Positions 28,053 to 38,395 of a stretch of DNA of 64,000 nt are shown piece by piece. A model generated the notes under the pieces. It was given only the letters and a program-made list of their open reading frames with translations, was not told the origin of the DNA and ran no database searches. Numbering within the stretch: the first letter of the stretch is position 1; every line of letters starts with the position of its first letter. The position numbers and the translations under genes were made by a program. This DNA is from Bacteroidota bacterium (GTDB lineage: Bacteria > Bacteroidota > Bacteroidia > Chitinophagales > BACL12), in the NCBI GenBank assembly GCA_016706865.1, contig JADJIS010000003.1, positions 124,001 to 188,000 of the forward strand. Direction: 5' to 3'.

Positions 28053-28137
28053 AGAATTAAATTTTACATTTTTAATCAGGATTTAAAGGGAGATGGGGGC
28101 TCCCACTAAATTACCTGATCTGAAAAAAAGAAATATT
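28053..28137 (-). repeat. Conserved array spacer 1 with hairpin
   Basis: On the minus strand GTGGGAG-CCCCCAT-CTCCC forms a small stem, within an outer ATCAGG/CCTGAT pairing and an inner ATTTA/TAAAT pairing. The 85-nt spacer is almost identical to the one at 33223-33307. It could slow or end transcription, or be an mRNA processing site between the paralogues. Confidence 0.7.
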
Positions 28138-30642
28138 TTAATGTGCCACAATAAATTTAGCATTCGTTTTAAATATTCCGTCAACATCGGAACAATTAAT
28201 AAAATATATCCCATTCGGATAATTTGACGAATTAATTTGTATCATTTGATTTCCAGCCTCAAGAACTCCATTTAAAACAACTTCGCCGTTAATATTATAA
28301 ATTTTAATATTACAACTGGAAGTATTTTCTTCTTCTAATTGCAAAATAATATGATCTCCGGCAGGATTGGGATATACATTTAAATACTTATTAAATTCCT
28401 GAATGGAATTTGGTAGTTCAAGAGTTGTTTTGGTTGTGTTTGTAATAACAGCATCATTATAATCAAAATAAATAAATGCAGTGTTTGTAATTACAGTGCC
28501 AACGGTTGCCTCTTCATTTATTTTAATTTTATAAGTAATAAATCCACAACTACCAAGCGGATCACTTGCACTATCAGGTAAATTGATATTTTCAAAATGC
28601 CAAATAATATTATTAGTTCCTGTAATTTCCATCCAGTAATTGTGTTTAGCACCTAATATTTGAATACTTGTAAGGTCAAGATCACTGTCGATTACATCCA
28701 TAATATTTACAAAAATTGCTGGTGCATTTCCGAGGTTTTGGAATTCAATGGTATATTCAAGCCATTCGGTATTGGGGTCGATATATCCTTCTTCACTAAA
28801 ACCTGCAGGGAACACTGTTTTATGATTTGGATCCCAGGAATTAATTACAGGATAAATTACTGTGTCAATATTATTCGTTGGATTAATATCTTCTAAAATA
28901 GGGTCTGTTTTACCGATGAATATTTTTTCATCTCCTAATTCCAGATCAATACTTCCAATATATTCAGCAATAAATGAGACAGGTGCATAAGGTTCAAGTA
29001 TAGGCATTGATAAAGTGAATATCGTGTCAGTATAATCAGTATAAGGAGTCCCGCCGGTGTATGTTAATCCGGAGGGATGTTGTAAATATGCCGTCACGTC
29101 AGTAACAATTTGATTCCCAATATTTTCTATTGTTAATTCACTATAAGTTTCAGATCCGGGTCTGATTTTTGCCTGATATAAGGTAGTGCGAATATCTTTA
29201 ACAGGTGTTGAATAATCCAACAGAAAATCCTGATTAAATATGGTATCTCCATCTAATAATGGATCAAAATTTATTAAATGTGAACTAGGGGAGATTATAT
29301 CCCAATATTCAGGATTCTCCGTAGATAAATTATAGATTCCGTAGGCATATAATTTTAAAATATATTCACCCTCCGAGTTTGTAACACCGTAATATTCGCC
29401 AACATCAGAAGTTATAATTCTATCATGAAAACTAAATTCTTCAGGATCAAGTGAGCCATTTCCATTTAAATCTTGGAATACAGTTCCATTTATTGTTAAT
29501 TGAAGAAAATCACCCAAGGTATCTGTCACCAAAACAAACCCGCTGTTTTCGCCTAATAAATCATAGTATACACCCGTGAAAATTAATTTGTCACCCCAGC
29601 TTTCAAAATTTACGATTTCGAAAGAAGGAGTCGAAAGAAAGTTATTTATTTGTAGAGTTGTATCACCATTTTCATCATAATATTGCAATACATATTCATT
29701 TTCTCCAAGTGCTGTATTATATCTCAGATTACAACTAAGTAATCCACCGCTGCCTAATTGAAGTAATTTGAGCATAGCATTTGAGCTATCTTCAATAGGA
29801 TATTCATATTCTTTAGACCATAATGTATCACAATCATAGTTATACTTTATTAAAATATCGGAAACGGTATCAAGTGAATAATTCATGCGCGTTTCTAGAA
29901 AACCGGTACTGATATCTATCCTATCTTTTATGGAAGAATTAATAGTAAACTCATTTTCTGCAACAATCAACCCAGTAACTGTATTTATTTTTGAGATTCT
30001 GGTGTTAAAATATGATTCACGAGTAGTTACATAAATAAACTCACCTTCAGCAGTAAGGTTTACTGGATAAAAATATGGATCCAATAAAAATGCATACGAC
30101 CAAATTGAATTACCTGTCTGGTCTATTCTTGTAACGGCATAGAAAACTGAACTTGTAGGGAAAGCTGAGTGACCTCGTGTTAAAAAAATAAATTCATCAC
30201 CAATTTGTTGTATATCTACATATGAATTGTTGTTCATATCATCAGGAATTGGAGAAAATCCCAGATTTTCACTGTTAAATTCTTTATAGTAAATTAACTC
30301 TCCAATTGGATTAAATTGCAATAGTGTAACCCCCATAATTACAACTATGTTACCATCAGAAATATTGAAAACATTATAGAGACTTTCATAAAGCGGTGTG
30401 GTATCTATTGAATATGACCAAATAATGTTTCCAATCGGATCCATTTTAGTAAGGGTCATATCCAGGTCGCAGCAACCTTGTGGATTGCTTAAGGCAATAA
30501 TGTTACCATCTACTGCTGGTTTTGCCTCTAATGTATAATCTGTTTCAGGTATAATAACCAGATTTGAAAGTTGTCCGTTTACATTTAAATAAGACAAAAG
30601 GCTGAATAATAATAATGTAATTATTAGGTTACTATTTTTCAT
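28138..30642 (-). CDS. T9SS cargo paralogue B (DUF7619-like)
   Basis: The 834-residue protein has the same plan as its neighbours: signal peptide (ending NVNGQ), propeller-like N-terminal units, SdrD-B-like domain (INGTVFQDLNGNGSLDPEEF), CARDB-like domain, DUF7619-like domain (WDPNHKTVFPAGFSEEG) and a T9SS sorting domain. Its first 600 residues are closest to the gene at 33308. Its sorting domain, in contrast, is nearly identical to that of the gene at 35894 (both share CNIKIYNINGEVVLNGVLEA), although the N-terminal parts of those two differ. This points to gene conversion between array members. Confidence 0.87.
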   Translation of the reverse strand: MKNSNLIITLLLFSLLSYLNVNGQLSNLVIIPETDYTLEAKPAVDGNIIALSNPQGCCDLDMTLTKMDPIGNIIWSYSIDTTPLYESLYNVFNISDGNIVVIMGVTLLQFNPIGELIYYKEFNSENLGFSPIPDDMNNNSYVDIQQIGDEFIFLTRGHSAFPTSSVFYAVTRIDQTGNSIWSYAFLLDPYFYPVNLTAEGEFIYVTTRESYFNTRISKINTVTGLIVAENEFTINSSIKDRIDISTGFLETRMNYSLDTVSDILIKYNYDCDTLWSKEYEYPIEDSSNAMLKLLQLGSGGLLSCNLRYNTALGENEYVLQYYDENGDTTLQINNFLSTPSFEIVNFESWGDKLIFTGVYYDLLGENSGFVLVTDTLGDFLQLTINGTVFQDLNGNGSLDPEEFSFHDRIITSDVGEYYGVTNSEGEYILKLYAYGIYNLSTENPEYWDIISPSSHLINFDPLLDGDTIFNQDFLLDYSTPVKDIRTTLYQAKIRPGSETYSELTIENIGNQIVTDVTAYLQHPSGLTYTGGTPYTDYTDTIFTLSMPILEPYAPVSFIAEYIGSIDLELGDEKIFIGKTDPILEDINPTNNIDTVIYPVINSWDPNHKTVFPAGFSEEGYIDPNTEWLEYTIEFQNLGNAPAIFVNIMDVIDSDLDLTSIQILGAKHNYWMEITGTNNIIWHFENINLPDSASDPLGSCGFITYKIKINEEATVGTVITNTAFIYFDYNDAVITNTTKTTLELPNSIQEFNKYLNVYPNPAGDHIILQLEEENTSSCNIKIYNINGEVVLNGVLEAGNQMIQINSSNYPNGIYFINCSDVDGIFKTNAKFIVAH

Positions 30643-30729
30643 AGGATTATTATTTTATCATGAGTAATCAGTTGTAAGTGGGAGATGGGGGCTCCCACAT
30701 ATTTACCTGTTCTGAAAAAAAGAAAACAT
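30643..30729 (-). repeat. Conserved array spacer 2 with hairpin
   Basis: This spacer is the most diverged of the four, but the hairpin is kept and longer: GTGGGAG-CCCCCAT-CTCCCAC, seven pairs, on the minus strand. That the stem is kept while flanks change suggests selection on RNA structure. Confidence 0.65.
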
Positions 30730-33222
30730 TTAATGTGCCACAATAAATTTAGCATTCGTTTTTATTATTCCCTCAACATCCGAACAATTAATAAAATATA
30801 TCCCATTCGGATAATTTGATGAATTAATTTGTATCATATGTTGGCCGGCATCCAGAACTTCCTCTAAAATAACTTCGCCGTTACAATTAAAAATTTTGAT
30901 ATTGTAACCTGAAGTATTTTCTTCCTCTAATTGCAAAATAATATAGTTTCCTGCAGGATTTGGATATACATTTAAATACTTATTAAAATCCTGAATGGAA
31001 TTCGGAAGTTCAAGAGTTGTTTTGGTAGTGTTGGTAATAACAGCATCATTGTAATCAAAATAAATAAATGCAGTGTTCGTAATCAAGGTACCAACTGTTG
31101 CCTCTTCATTTATTTTAATTTTATAAGTAATAAATCCACAACTACCAAGCGGATCACTTGCACTATCGGGTAAATTAATATTTTCAAAATGCCAGATAAT
31201 ATTATTAGTTCCTGTAATTTCCATCCAGTAATTGTGTTTAGCACCTAATATTTGAATACTTGAAAGGTCAAGATCACTGTCGATTACATCCATAATATTT
31301 ACAAAAGTTGCCGGTGCATTTCCGATATTTTGGAATTCAATAGTGTATTCGAGCCATTCGGTGGTAGGGTCGATATATCCTTCTTCACTAAAGCCTGCAG
31401 GATCAACCGTTTTGTGATTAGGATCATATGGGCCGGTTATAACTTCCACCACACTATCAATATTATTTTCAGCTGCATAGTCCCCAATTACAGGTTCTAT
31501 AGAGCCAACTATCAATTTGTGATCACCAAATATTAAATCAGGACTGGCATTGTATTCAACAGATAGGGCAATAGGTTCATTAGGTACAAGCTCTGGAATT
31601 GACCAGGTGATGGTTGTATCAGTATAATCAGTATAAGGTGTACCACCTGTATAATTTAAACCTGATGGGTGATTTAAATATGCTGTTGCGTCTTCAACAA
31701 TTTGATTGCCGATATTTTCTACAGTCAATGTAGTTGAAGTCGGAAAACCTGGTCTTATATTTTGTTGATTTACAGTAACACTAAGATCCGTTATTGGAAT
31801 TGTATAATCCAGACGAAAATCTTTATTAAAAAGAGTATCTCCACCCATTATTGCTTCAAAATTTATTGTATATGCTGCTGGGTCAATTATATCCCAATAT
31901 TCAGGATTATCAGTAGAGATGGTATAACTTCCTTCTTCATAAAAATGCAAATAATATTCCCCTTCAGAATTTGTAGCGCTTATAAAAACCGGCGGATCTG
32001 TTGTAATAATGCGATCATGAAAACGATATTCCATTTCATCTACAACTCCATTTGTATTTTCATCGTAATATACATGCCCATTAATTACTAATTGAAAGAA
32101 TTTACCTAAAGTATCTGTAATTAACACAAAGCCCCAGTTAACATCATCTAGTCCATTAAATTCACCCGAAAAAATGAGATTATCACCAGATAACTGCATA
32201 TCTAAAATTCTAAATGGCTCATGTTCTAAAAAATTACTTATTCTGAATAATGAATCTCCTTCACTATTGTAATAACTAATTATATATTCTTCTTCACCAT
32301 CTGGATTTAAAACACTACCATATTGAATGATATTTCCACTCTCTAATAAAACTGGGTCTCGATAGATTCCGATACCTATTCCTGTATTTTCATATTTTTT
32401 GGTCCACAAGGTATCGCCTTCATAATTATATTTAATAAATTGATCTTTGATATTTAAAGAATCCATATATGTTGCAAATTCAAGAATACCTGTGCCTGTA
32501 TTCACCAAACTGCAGTAGATCAAATTAGCTTCAATTTCTGTGTCAGAAACTATTAAGCCTGTAAATGTGTCGATAATTAATAAATAGTTAATATCAATAC
32601 CAAATAATTTTTCAAAGTTTATATATACTAAACCATCTTGTATCGCAGCTCCTTGGCAAAAACTGTTATTTACTATATATGCATATGACCAAATGGAATT
32701 GCAATTTTCATCTAATTTAGTCACCGATGTAAATTCTTCTAAGTCTGTGTGCCCTTGCGAAATATAAATAAACCCATCTTCAATTTGCAGTACATCACCA
32801 TAATCAACTTCACCCATATCACCTGGTATTGGATCATATCCAAGATCCTCCGTAGTAATGACCTTGAAGTTGGTAAGTTCACCAACTGAATTAAATTTGA
32901 GAAAATGATTCCAATTAAATACGACAAAACTGCCATCCTCTAAGCTAAAAATGTCGTTATAGTTAACAGCATCAGGAATAACAGTGTCATTTGACCAAAT
33001 AATATCTCCATCCAAATCAAGTTTGGTCAGTTTATATTGATTAATTCCGTCAACGGCTGATCTGCTTAAAGCAATTAAATTCCCATCTGCAGTGGGCTTT
33101 GTTTCTGCAGTCCATGTCCATTCATATCCGGGTATAAATGTTACTCCGCCGGCTTGAGTAAAAACAGTTTTATGCATTACCAGCAAAAGGAGGAGTGTAA
33201 AAATTCTAATTATAGTTTTCAT
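30730..33222 (-). CDS. T9SS cargo paralogue A' (DUF7619-like)
   Basis: The 830-residue protein is a close duplicate of the gene at 25560, with identical signal peptide and long identical blocks (for example the DUF7619-like region), and scattered differences concentrated between residues of about 120 and 290. Domain order is unchanged: propeller-like units, SdrD-B-like, CARDB-like, DUF7619-like and T9SS sorting domain ending NAKFIVAH. The variable segment lies in the predicted propeller, which is where a ligand surface would be. Length is exactly that of its duplicate. Expected to be exported to the surface. Confidence 0.87.
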   Translation of the reverse strand: MKTIIRIFTLLLLLVMHKTVFTQAGGVTFIPGYEWTWTAETKPTADGNLIALSRSAVDGINQYKLTKLDLDGDIIWSNDTVIPDAVNYNDIFSLEDGSFVVFNWNHFLKFNSVGELTNFKVITTEDLGYDPIPGDMGEVDYGDVLQIEDGFIYISQGHTDLEEFTSVTKLDENCNSIWSYAYIVNNSFCQGAAIQDGLVYINFEKLFGIDINYLLIIDTFTGLIVSDTEIEANLIYCSLVNTGTGILEFATYMDSLNIKDQFIKYNYEGDTLWTKKYENTGIGIGIYRDPVLLESGNIIQYGSVLNPDGEEEYIISYYNSEGDSLFRISNFLEHEPFRILDMQLSGDNLIFSGEFNGLDDVNWGFVLITDTLGKFFQLVINGHVYYDENTNGVVDEMEYRFHDRIITTDPPVFISATNSEGEYYLHFYEEGSYTISTDNPEYWDIIDPAAYTINFEAIMGGDTLFNKDFRLDYTIPITDLSVTVNQQNIRPGFPTSTTLTVENIGNQIVEDATAYLNHPSGLNYTGGTPYTDYTDTTITWSIPELVPNEPIALSVEYNASPDLIFGDHKLIVGSIEPVIGDYAAENNIDSVVEVITGPYDPNHKTVDPAGFSEEGYIDPTTEWLEYTIEFQNIGNAPATFVNIMDVIDSDLDLSSIQILGAKHNYWMEITGTNNIIWHFENINLPDSASDPLGSCGFITYKIKINEEATVGTLITNTAFIYFDYNDAVITNTTKTTLELPNSIQDFNKYLNVYPNPAGNYIILQLEEENTSGYNIKIFNCNGEVILEEVLDAGQHMIQINSSNYPNGIYFINCSDVEGIIKTNAKFIVAH

Positions 33223-33307
33223 AAAATTAAATTTTACATTTTTAATCAGGATTTAAAGGGAGATGGGGGCTCCCACTAAATTACCTGATCTGAAAAAAAG
33301 AAATATT
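33223..33307 (-). repeat. Conserved array spacer 3 with hairpin
   Basis: It is nearly identical over its 85 nt to the spacer at 28053-28137, with the same GTGGGAG-CCCCCAT-CTCCC stem. It sits upstream of paralogue A', as spacer 1 sits upstream of paralogue A, so gene and spacer were duplicated together. Confidence 0.7.
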
Positions 33308-35806
33308 TTAATGTGCCACAATAAATTTAGCATTCGTTTTTAATATTCCATCAACATCCGAACAATTAATAAAATATATCCCATTTGGAAAATTCGCTGA
33401 ATTAATTTGTATCATCTGCTTACTGGCATCAAGAATTTCATTTAAAACAACTTCACCGTTAATATTATAAATTTTAATATTGTAACCTGAAGTATTTTCT
33501 TCCTCTAACTGCAAAATAATATGGTCTCCTGCAGGATTAGGATATACGTTTAAATACTTATTAAATTCCTGAATGGAATTCGGTAGTTCAAGAGTTGTTT
33601 TGGTTGTATTTGTAATAACTGCATCATTGTAATCAAAATAAATAAATGCAGTGTTTGTAATTACAGTGCCAACGGTTGCTTCTTCGTTTATTTTAATTTT
33701 ATAGATAATAAATCCACAACTGCCCAGAGGATCACTTGCACTATCCGGTAAATTAATATTTTCAAAATGCCAGATAATATTATTAGCGCCGGTAATTTCC
33801 ATCCAGTAATTATGTTTAGCACCCAAAATTTGAATACTGCTGATATCAAGATCGCTGTCGATTATATCAACAATATTTACAAAGGTGGCCGGTGCATTTC
33901 CGATATTTTGGAATTCAATAGTGTATTCAAGCCATTGGGTATTCGGGTCGATATACCCTTCTTCACTAAAACCTGATGGTGTTACGGTTTTATGATTTGG
34001 ATCCCAGGCGTTAATTACTGTTTCTATAACAGTGTCAATATTATTCGTTGGATCAATGTCTTCCAAAATTGGTTCAGTTTTACCAATGAATACTTTTTGA
34101 TCTCCGATTTCAAGATCAATGCTCCCGGTATATTCAGCTATAAATGAGACAGGTGCAAGAGGTTCAAGTATAGGTATTGATAAAGTGAATATAGTGTCAG
34201 TATAATCAGTATAAGGGGTACCACCAATATAAATTAACCCGGAGGGATGCTGTAAATATGCCGTTGCATCATAAATAATTTGGTTCCCTATATTTTCTAT
34301 TGTTAATTCACTATATGTTTCAAATCCGGGTCTAATATTTGCCTGATATAAAGTAGTTCGGATATCTTTAACAGGTGTCGAATAATCCAACAGAAAATCT
34401 TTATTAAAAATGGTATCTCCATCTAATAAGGGATCAAAATTAATTGAATGTGAGCTGGGGGAAATTATATCCCAATTTTCAGGATTCTCAGTAGATAAAT
34501 TGTTGATTCCTGTTGTATATAAATTTAAGAAATATTCACCTTCCGAGTTTGTAACACCGTAATATTCACCAACGTCAGATGTGATAATTCTATCATGAAA
34601 ACTAAATTCTTCCGGATCAAGTGATCCATTTCCATTTATATCCTGGAATACAGTCCCATTTATGGTTAATTGAAGAAAATCGCCTAAAGTATCAGTAAGT
34701 AGAACAAACCCGCTGCTTTCGCCAAATAAATCATAGTGGACTCCTGTGAAAATTAATTTTTCATCCCATCTATCAAAATTTACAATTGCAAAGGCAGAAG
34801 TTGAAAGAAAGTTAGTTATTTGAAGAGTTGTATCACCATCTTCATCATAATATTGCAACACATATTCAGTTTCTCCAAGTGCCATATTGTACTTCAAATT
34901 ACAACTTAGCAAAGCGCCGCTACCCAATTGCAGTAATTTGATCATCCCACCTGAGCTATCTGGAGCTAGATATTCGTATTCTTTAGACCATATTGTATCG
35001 CAATCATAGTTATATTTTATTAAAATATCAGAAACGGTATCAAGCGAATAATATATGCGTGTTTCTAGTAAACCGGTGCCAATATCTATTTTATCCTTTA
35101 TGTTAGAATTAAGATTAAACTCATTTTCTTCAACAATCAACCCTGTAACTGTATTTATTTTTGCGATTCTGGAAATTTCTGATTTTCTAGTACTTACAAA
35201 GATGAAATCGCCACTAACGGTAAGATCCACCGGATAAAAAAATGGATCCAATAAAAATGCATACGACCAAATTGTATTACCAGCCTGATCTATTCTTGTA
35301 ACAGCATAAAAAGCGGAGCTTGTGGGGGAAGATGTATATCCTCTTGTTAATAAAATAAATTCATCACCAATTTGCGTTATATCTACATAGCCATTGTTGT
35401 TCAGATCACCCGGAATTGGAGAAAATCCCAGATTTTCACTGTCAAATTCTTTGTAATATATTAGTTCACCAATTGGATTAAATTGCAAAAGCGTAACATA
35501 CTTAATAACAACTATGTTGCCATCAGAAATATTGAAAACGTGATCGAGATTGTCATAGTATGGTGGTGCATCAATTGAAGATGACCAAATAATGTTTCCA
35601 ATCGCATCCATTTTAGTAAGGTTCATATTGAGGCCCCAACCTATTGGTCTACTTAAAGCGATTATGTTGCCGTCTATAGCTGGTTTAGCCTCTAATGTAT
35701 AATCTGTTTCAGGTATAATAACCAGATTTGAAAGTTGTCCGTTTACCTTAAAATTAGAAAAAAGGGTAAATAATAATATAGTAATTAGTAGATTAGTATT
35801 TTTCAT
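33308..35806 (-). CDS. T9SS cargo paralogue B' (DUF7619-like)
   Basis: The 832-residue protein is the closest relative of the gene at 28138: same signal peptide type (MKNTNLLITILLFTLFSN...NGQ), the shared opening LSNLVIIPETDYTLEAKPA and the same SdrD-B-like (INGTVFQDINGNGSLDPEEF), CARDB-like and DUF7619-like domains. Differences are spread through the first 350 residues. The sorting domain (LNVYPNPAGDHIILQLEEE) is shared by all five genes. Order in the array is therefore A, B, A', B', E along the plus coordinate, as expected if an A-B pair was duplicated. Confidence 0.87.
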   Translation of the reverse strand: MKNTNLLITILLFTLFSNFKVNGQLSNLVIIPETDYTLEAKPAIDGNIIALSRPIGWGLNMNLTKMDAIGNIIWSSSIDAPPYYDNLDHVFNISDGNIVVIKYVTLLQFNPIGELIYYKEFDSENLGFSPIPGDLNNNGYVDITQIGDEFILLTRGYTSSPTSSAFYAVTRIDQAGNTIWSYAFLLDPFFYPVDLTVSGDFIFVSTRKSEISRIAKINTVTGLIVEENEFNLNSNIKDKIDIGTGLLETRIYYSLDTVSDILIKYNYDCDTIWSKEYEYLAPDSSGGMIKLLQLGSGALLSCNLKYNMALGETEYVLQYYDEDGDTTLQITNFLSTSAFAIVNFDRWDEKLIFTGVHYDLFGESSGFVLLTDTLGDFLQLTINGTVFQDINGNGSLDPEEFSFHDRIITSDVGEYYGVTNSEGEYFLNLYTTGINNLSTENPENWDIISPSSHSINFDPLLDGDTIFNKDFLLDYSTPVKDIRTTLYQANIRPGFETYSELTIENIGNQIIYDATAYLQHPSGLIYIGGTPYTDYTDTIFTLSIPILEPLAPVSFIAEYTGSIDLEIGDQKVFIGKTEPILEDIDPTNNIDTVIETVINAWDPNHKTVTPSGFSEEGYIDPNTQWLEYTIEFQNIGNAPATFVNIVDIIDSDLDISSIQILGAKHNYWMEITGANNIIWHFENINLPDSASDPLGSCGFIIYKIKINEEATVGTVITNTAFIYFDYNDAVITNTTKTTLELPNSIQEFNKYLNVYPNPAGDHIILQLEEENTSGYNIKIYNINGEVVLNEILDASKQMIQINSANFPNGIYFINCSDVDGILKTNAKFIVAH

Positions 35807-35893
35807 AATATTTTTACTTTTTATTTAGTAATCAGGATTTAGAAGGAGATGGGGGCTCCCACTAAATTACCTGATCTGAAAAAAAGAAATATT
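35807..35893 (-). repeat. Conserved array spacer 4 with hairpin
   Basis: The spacer shares the GTGGGAG-CCCCCAT-CTCC hairpin and the AGATCAGGTAATTTAGT flank with the other three, while the end next to the B' start is different. The minus-strand T-rich run just after the upstream stop (CTTTTTTTCAG) is also kept. Confidence 0.65.
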
Positions 35894-38374
35894 TTAATGT
35901 GCCACAATAAATTTAGCATTCGTTTTTAATATTCCCTCAACATCCGAACAATTAATAAAATATATCCCATTCGGATAATTTGACGAATTAATTTGTATCA
36001 TTTGATTTCCAGCTTCAAGAACTCCATTTAAAACAACTTCGCCGTTAATATTATAAATTTTAATATTACAACCGGAAGTATTTTCTTCCTCTAATTGCAA
36101 AATAATATGGTCTCCCGCAGGATTAGGGTAAACATTTAAATACTTATTAAATTCCTGAATGGAATTTGGAAGTTCGAGTGTTGTTTTAGTTGTATTGGTA
36201 ATGACTGCCGGGTTGTAATCAAAATAAATGTATGCAGTGTTTGTAATTACAGTGCCAACAACCGCATCTTCCTTCACCCTTATTTTATAAGTTACAAAAC
36301 CACTGCTTCCTGCAGGGTCGCTTGCGCTATCCGGTAAATTGATATTGTCAAAATGCCAGGTAATTCTATTTTCATCTGATACTTCCATCCAATAAGCATG
36401 ATCAGCGCCCAATATTTCTATACTGCTCAAATCTAGATGAGAATCAATCGCATCATCAATATATACAAATGTTGCAGGGGCTGTACCCACATTTTGAAAT
36501 TCAACAGTGTATTCCAGCCATTCCGTATTCGGATCAATATAACCTTCGTCACCTATACCTGCAGGATTTACTGTTTTATGATTAGGATCCCATGCTGCTA
36601 CAACTGTGGTGAATATACTATCAACATTATTCTCGATTATATAGTCACCGATAACCGGTTCGATGGAGCCAACGGTAAGTTTGATATCATCAATTAAAAA
36701 ATCGGCGCTAGCTGTAAAATACGAGTGAAATGTGATCGGCTTGTAAGGATTAAAATCAGGTAATTCCCACGTAATTGTAGTATCTGTATAATCTGAATAA
36801 AGAGTTCCTGAATTATAAGTTAATCCTGATGGATGATGTAAGTATGCTGTTGCATCCACTGCAACCTGATTACCTACATTTTCTACCGTTATACAACTAT
36901 TTGTTGAAAATCCGGGTGCGATAATTGACTGGTATAAATTAACACGAAGATCAAGTACGGGAGTAGTATAATCCAAACGGAAATCCTTATTAAATAAAGT
37001 GTCTTCCAATCCTAAAATATCATATTCAACGGAATATTCTGACGGATCTATAATATCCCAATATTCAGGGTTTTCTGTACTTATGGAATAAATTCCGGGT
37101 TCATAAATATGCATGGTATAATCACCTTCAGCATTTGAGAAGGCAAAATTTCCCGGTGGATCAGTGGTAATTAATCTGTCATGAAAAGTAAATTCCTCGG
37201 GATCAACAAGTCCGTTATCGTTTGCATCATAATAAACAGTCCCTTGAATCACCAATTGATTAAATTGACCCAAGGTATCTGTAATTAAAACAAAACCCAC
37301 ACCATCTACCAAACCGTAATATTTACCTGAAAAAATAAGTTCGTCGCCATTCCTTTCCATATCATTTATGTCAAAATATTCTTTATCCAGAAAATTGTGA
37401 ACATTTAAAATCGTATCACCAAACTCGTCATAATACCTCAATAGATATTCATACTCTGCAACTCCTGAAGCGACATTGAGACTTATCAAATTACCACTCT
37501 CCAATGTTATTATTTCTATCACATAACCGCTATCGAAACCAGTATAAGTGAAGAAATTTGTCCAGAGTTCTTCGCCATCAAAATTATACTTGGTTAGCAC
37601 ATCCGTAATGTCACCTAGGTAATCACCTCTTCCGCTTTCGATTATGCCATCTTCAACCTTAATAAGATCAATATTATATAAATATTCATCAGGGGTTGTC
37701 TCTGAAACTATTGAACCATCAAGTGAATTTATTATTGTTAAAGGATGTGTATAATCAGGATACCCATGCGAATTTGAAAAGTACACATATTCATCCTTTA
37801 CAACAACGGCGTAATTGTTGAAATTGTCATAACTATAGGCGTAGGACCATATGGAATTTCCGTCTTCATCCAATTTTGTGATTGCAACAAAATCCTCTCC
37901 TGCTGCAGTGCCCCTGGAATAAAAAATAAACCCACCATCCACTTGGGCAACATCAACATAATCAGCGAAACCTGCATCCCCTGGAATATCATCATAACCC
38001 AATATTTCTGAGGTAAAGAAAATATCAGAAATAACAGCTCCTTCGGAATTAAATTTTACAAAATAATTGTCACTAAACATTACATAATTTCCATCTGATA
38101 AACTAAAAATATCTTGTAAACTTGGATAACCAACTGGGCCATCAATTCCAATTGACCAAATGATGTCGCCGTCTGTGGAAAGTTTTGTTAAATAATAATC
38201 ATACAGACCTCCGGTACCACGACTTATAGAAATAATGTTGCCATCTGTGGTTGGTTTTGATTCTGCAGTCCAGTCTGTTTCGCTAATAAAGGTAACACCT
38301 GCTGCCTGTCCGTAACTTTTCCCGGCCATTAGTGTTACACATGCGATTAAAAATGTTGTAAGGAGATTTTTCAT
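35894..38374 (-). CDS. T9SS cargo paralogue E (DUF7619-like), most diverged of five
   Basis: The 826-residue protein has the same domain plan, but its first 735 residues are clearly more distant from the other four (signal peptide ending GKSYGQ; SdrD-B-like IQGTVYYDANDNGLVDPEEF; DUF7619-like WDPNHKTVNPAGIGDEG). From about TTKTTLELPNSIQEF to the end it suddenly becomes almost identical to them, best to the gene at 28138. That sharp change suggests that the sorting domain was homogenised by gene conversion. It follows the gene at 38396 by only 21 nt, so it is probably read from the same promoter. Confidence 0.87.
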   Translation of the reverse strand: MKNLLTTFLIACVTLMAGKSYGQAAGVTFISETDWTAESKPTTDGNIISISRGTGGLYDYYLTKLSTDGDIIWSIGIDGPVGYPSLQDIFSLSDGNYVMFSDNYFVKFNSEGAVISDIFFTSEILGYDDIPGDAGFADYVDVAQVDGGFIFYSRGTAAGEDFVAITKLDEDGNSIWSYAYSYDNFNNYAVVVKDEYVYFSNSHGYPDYTHPLTIINSLDGSIVSETTPDEYLYNIDLIKVEDGIIESGRGDYLGDITDVLTKYNFDGEELWTNFFTYTGFDSGYVIEIITLESGNLISLNVASGVAEYEYLLRYYDEFGDTILNVHNFLDKEYFDINDMERNGDELIFSGKYYGLVDGVGFVLITDTLGQFNQLVIQGTVYYDANDNGLVDPEEFTFHDRLITTDPPGNFAFSNAEGDYTMHIYEPGIYSISTENPEYWDIIDPSEYSVEYDILGLEDTLFNKDFRLDYTTPVLDLRVNLYQSIIAPGFSTNSCITVENVGNQVAVDATAYLHHPSGLTYNSGTLYSDYTDTTITWELPDFNPYKPITFHSYFTASADFLIDDIKLTVGSIEPVIGDYIIENNVDSIFTTVVAAWDPNHKTVNPAGIGDEGYIDPNTEWLEYTVEFQNVGTAPATFVYIDDAIDSHLDLSSIEILGADHAYWMEVSDENRITWHFDNINLPDSASDPAGSSGFVTYKIRVKEDAVVGTVITNTAYIYFDYNPAVITNTTKTTLELPNSIQEFNKYLNVYPNPAGDHIILQLEEENTSGCNIKIYNINGEVVLNGVLEAGNQMIQINSSNYPNGIYFINCSDVEGILKTNAKFIVAH

Positions 38375-38395
38375 AATTTAAGTTTTAATGGTGAA

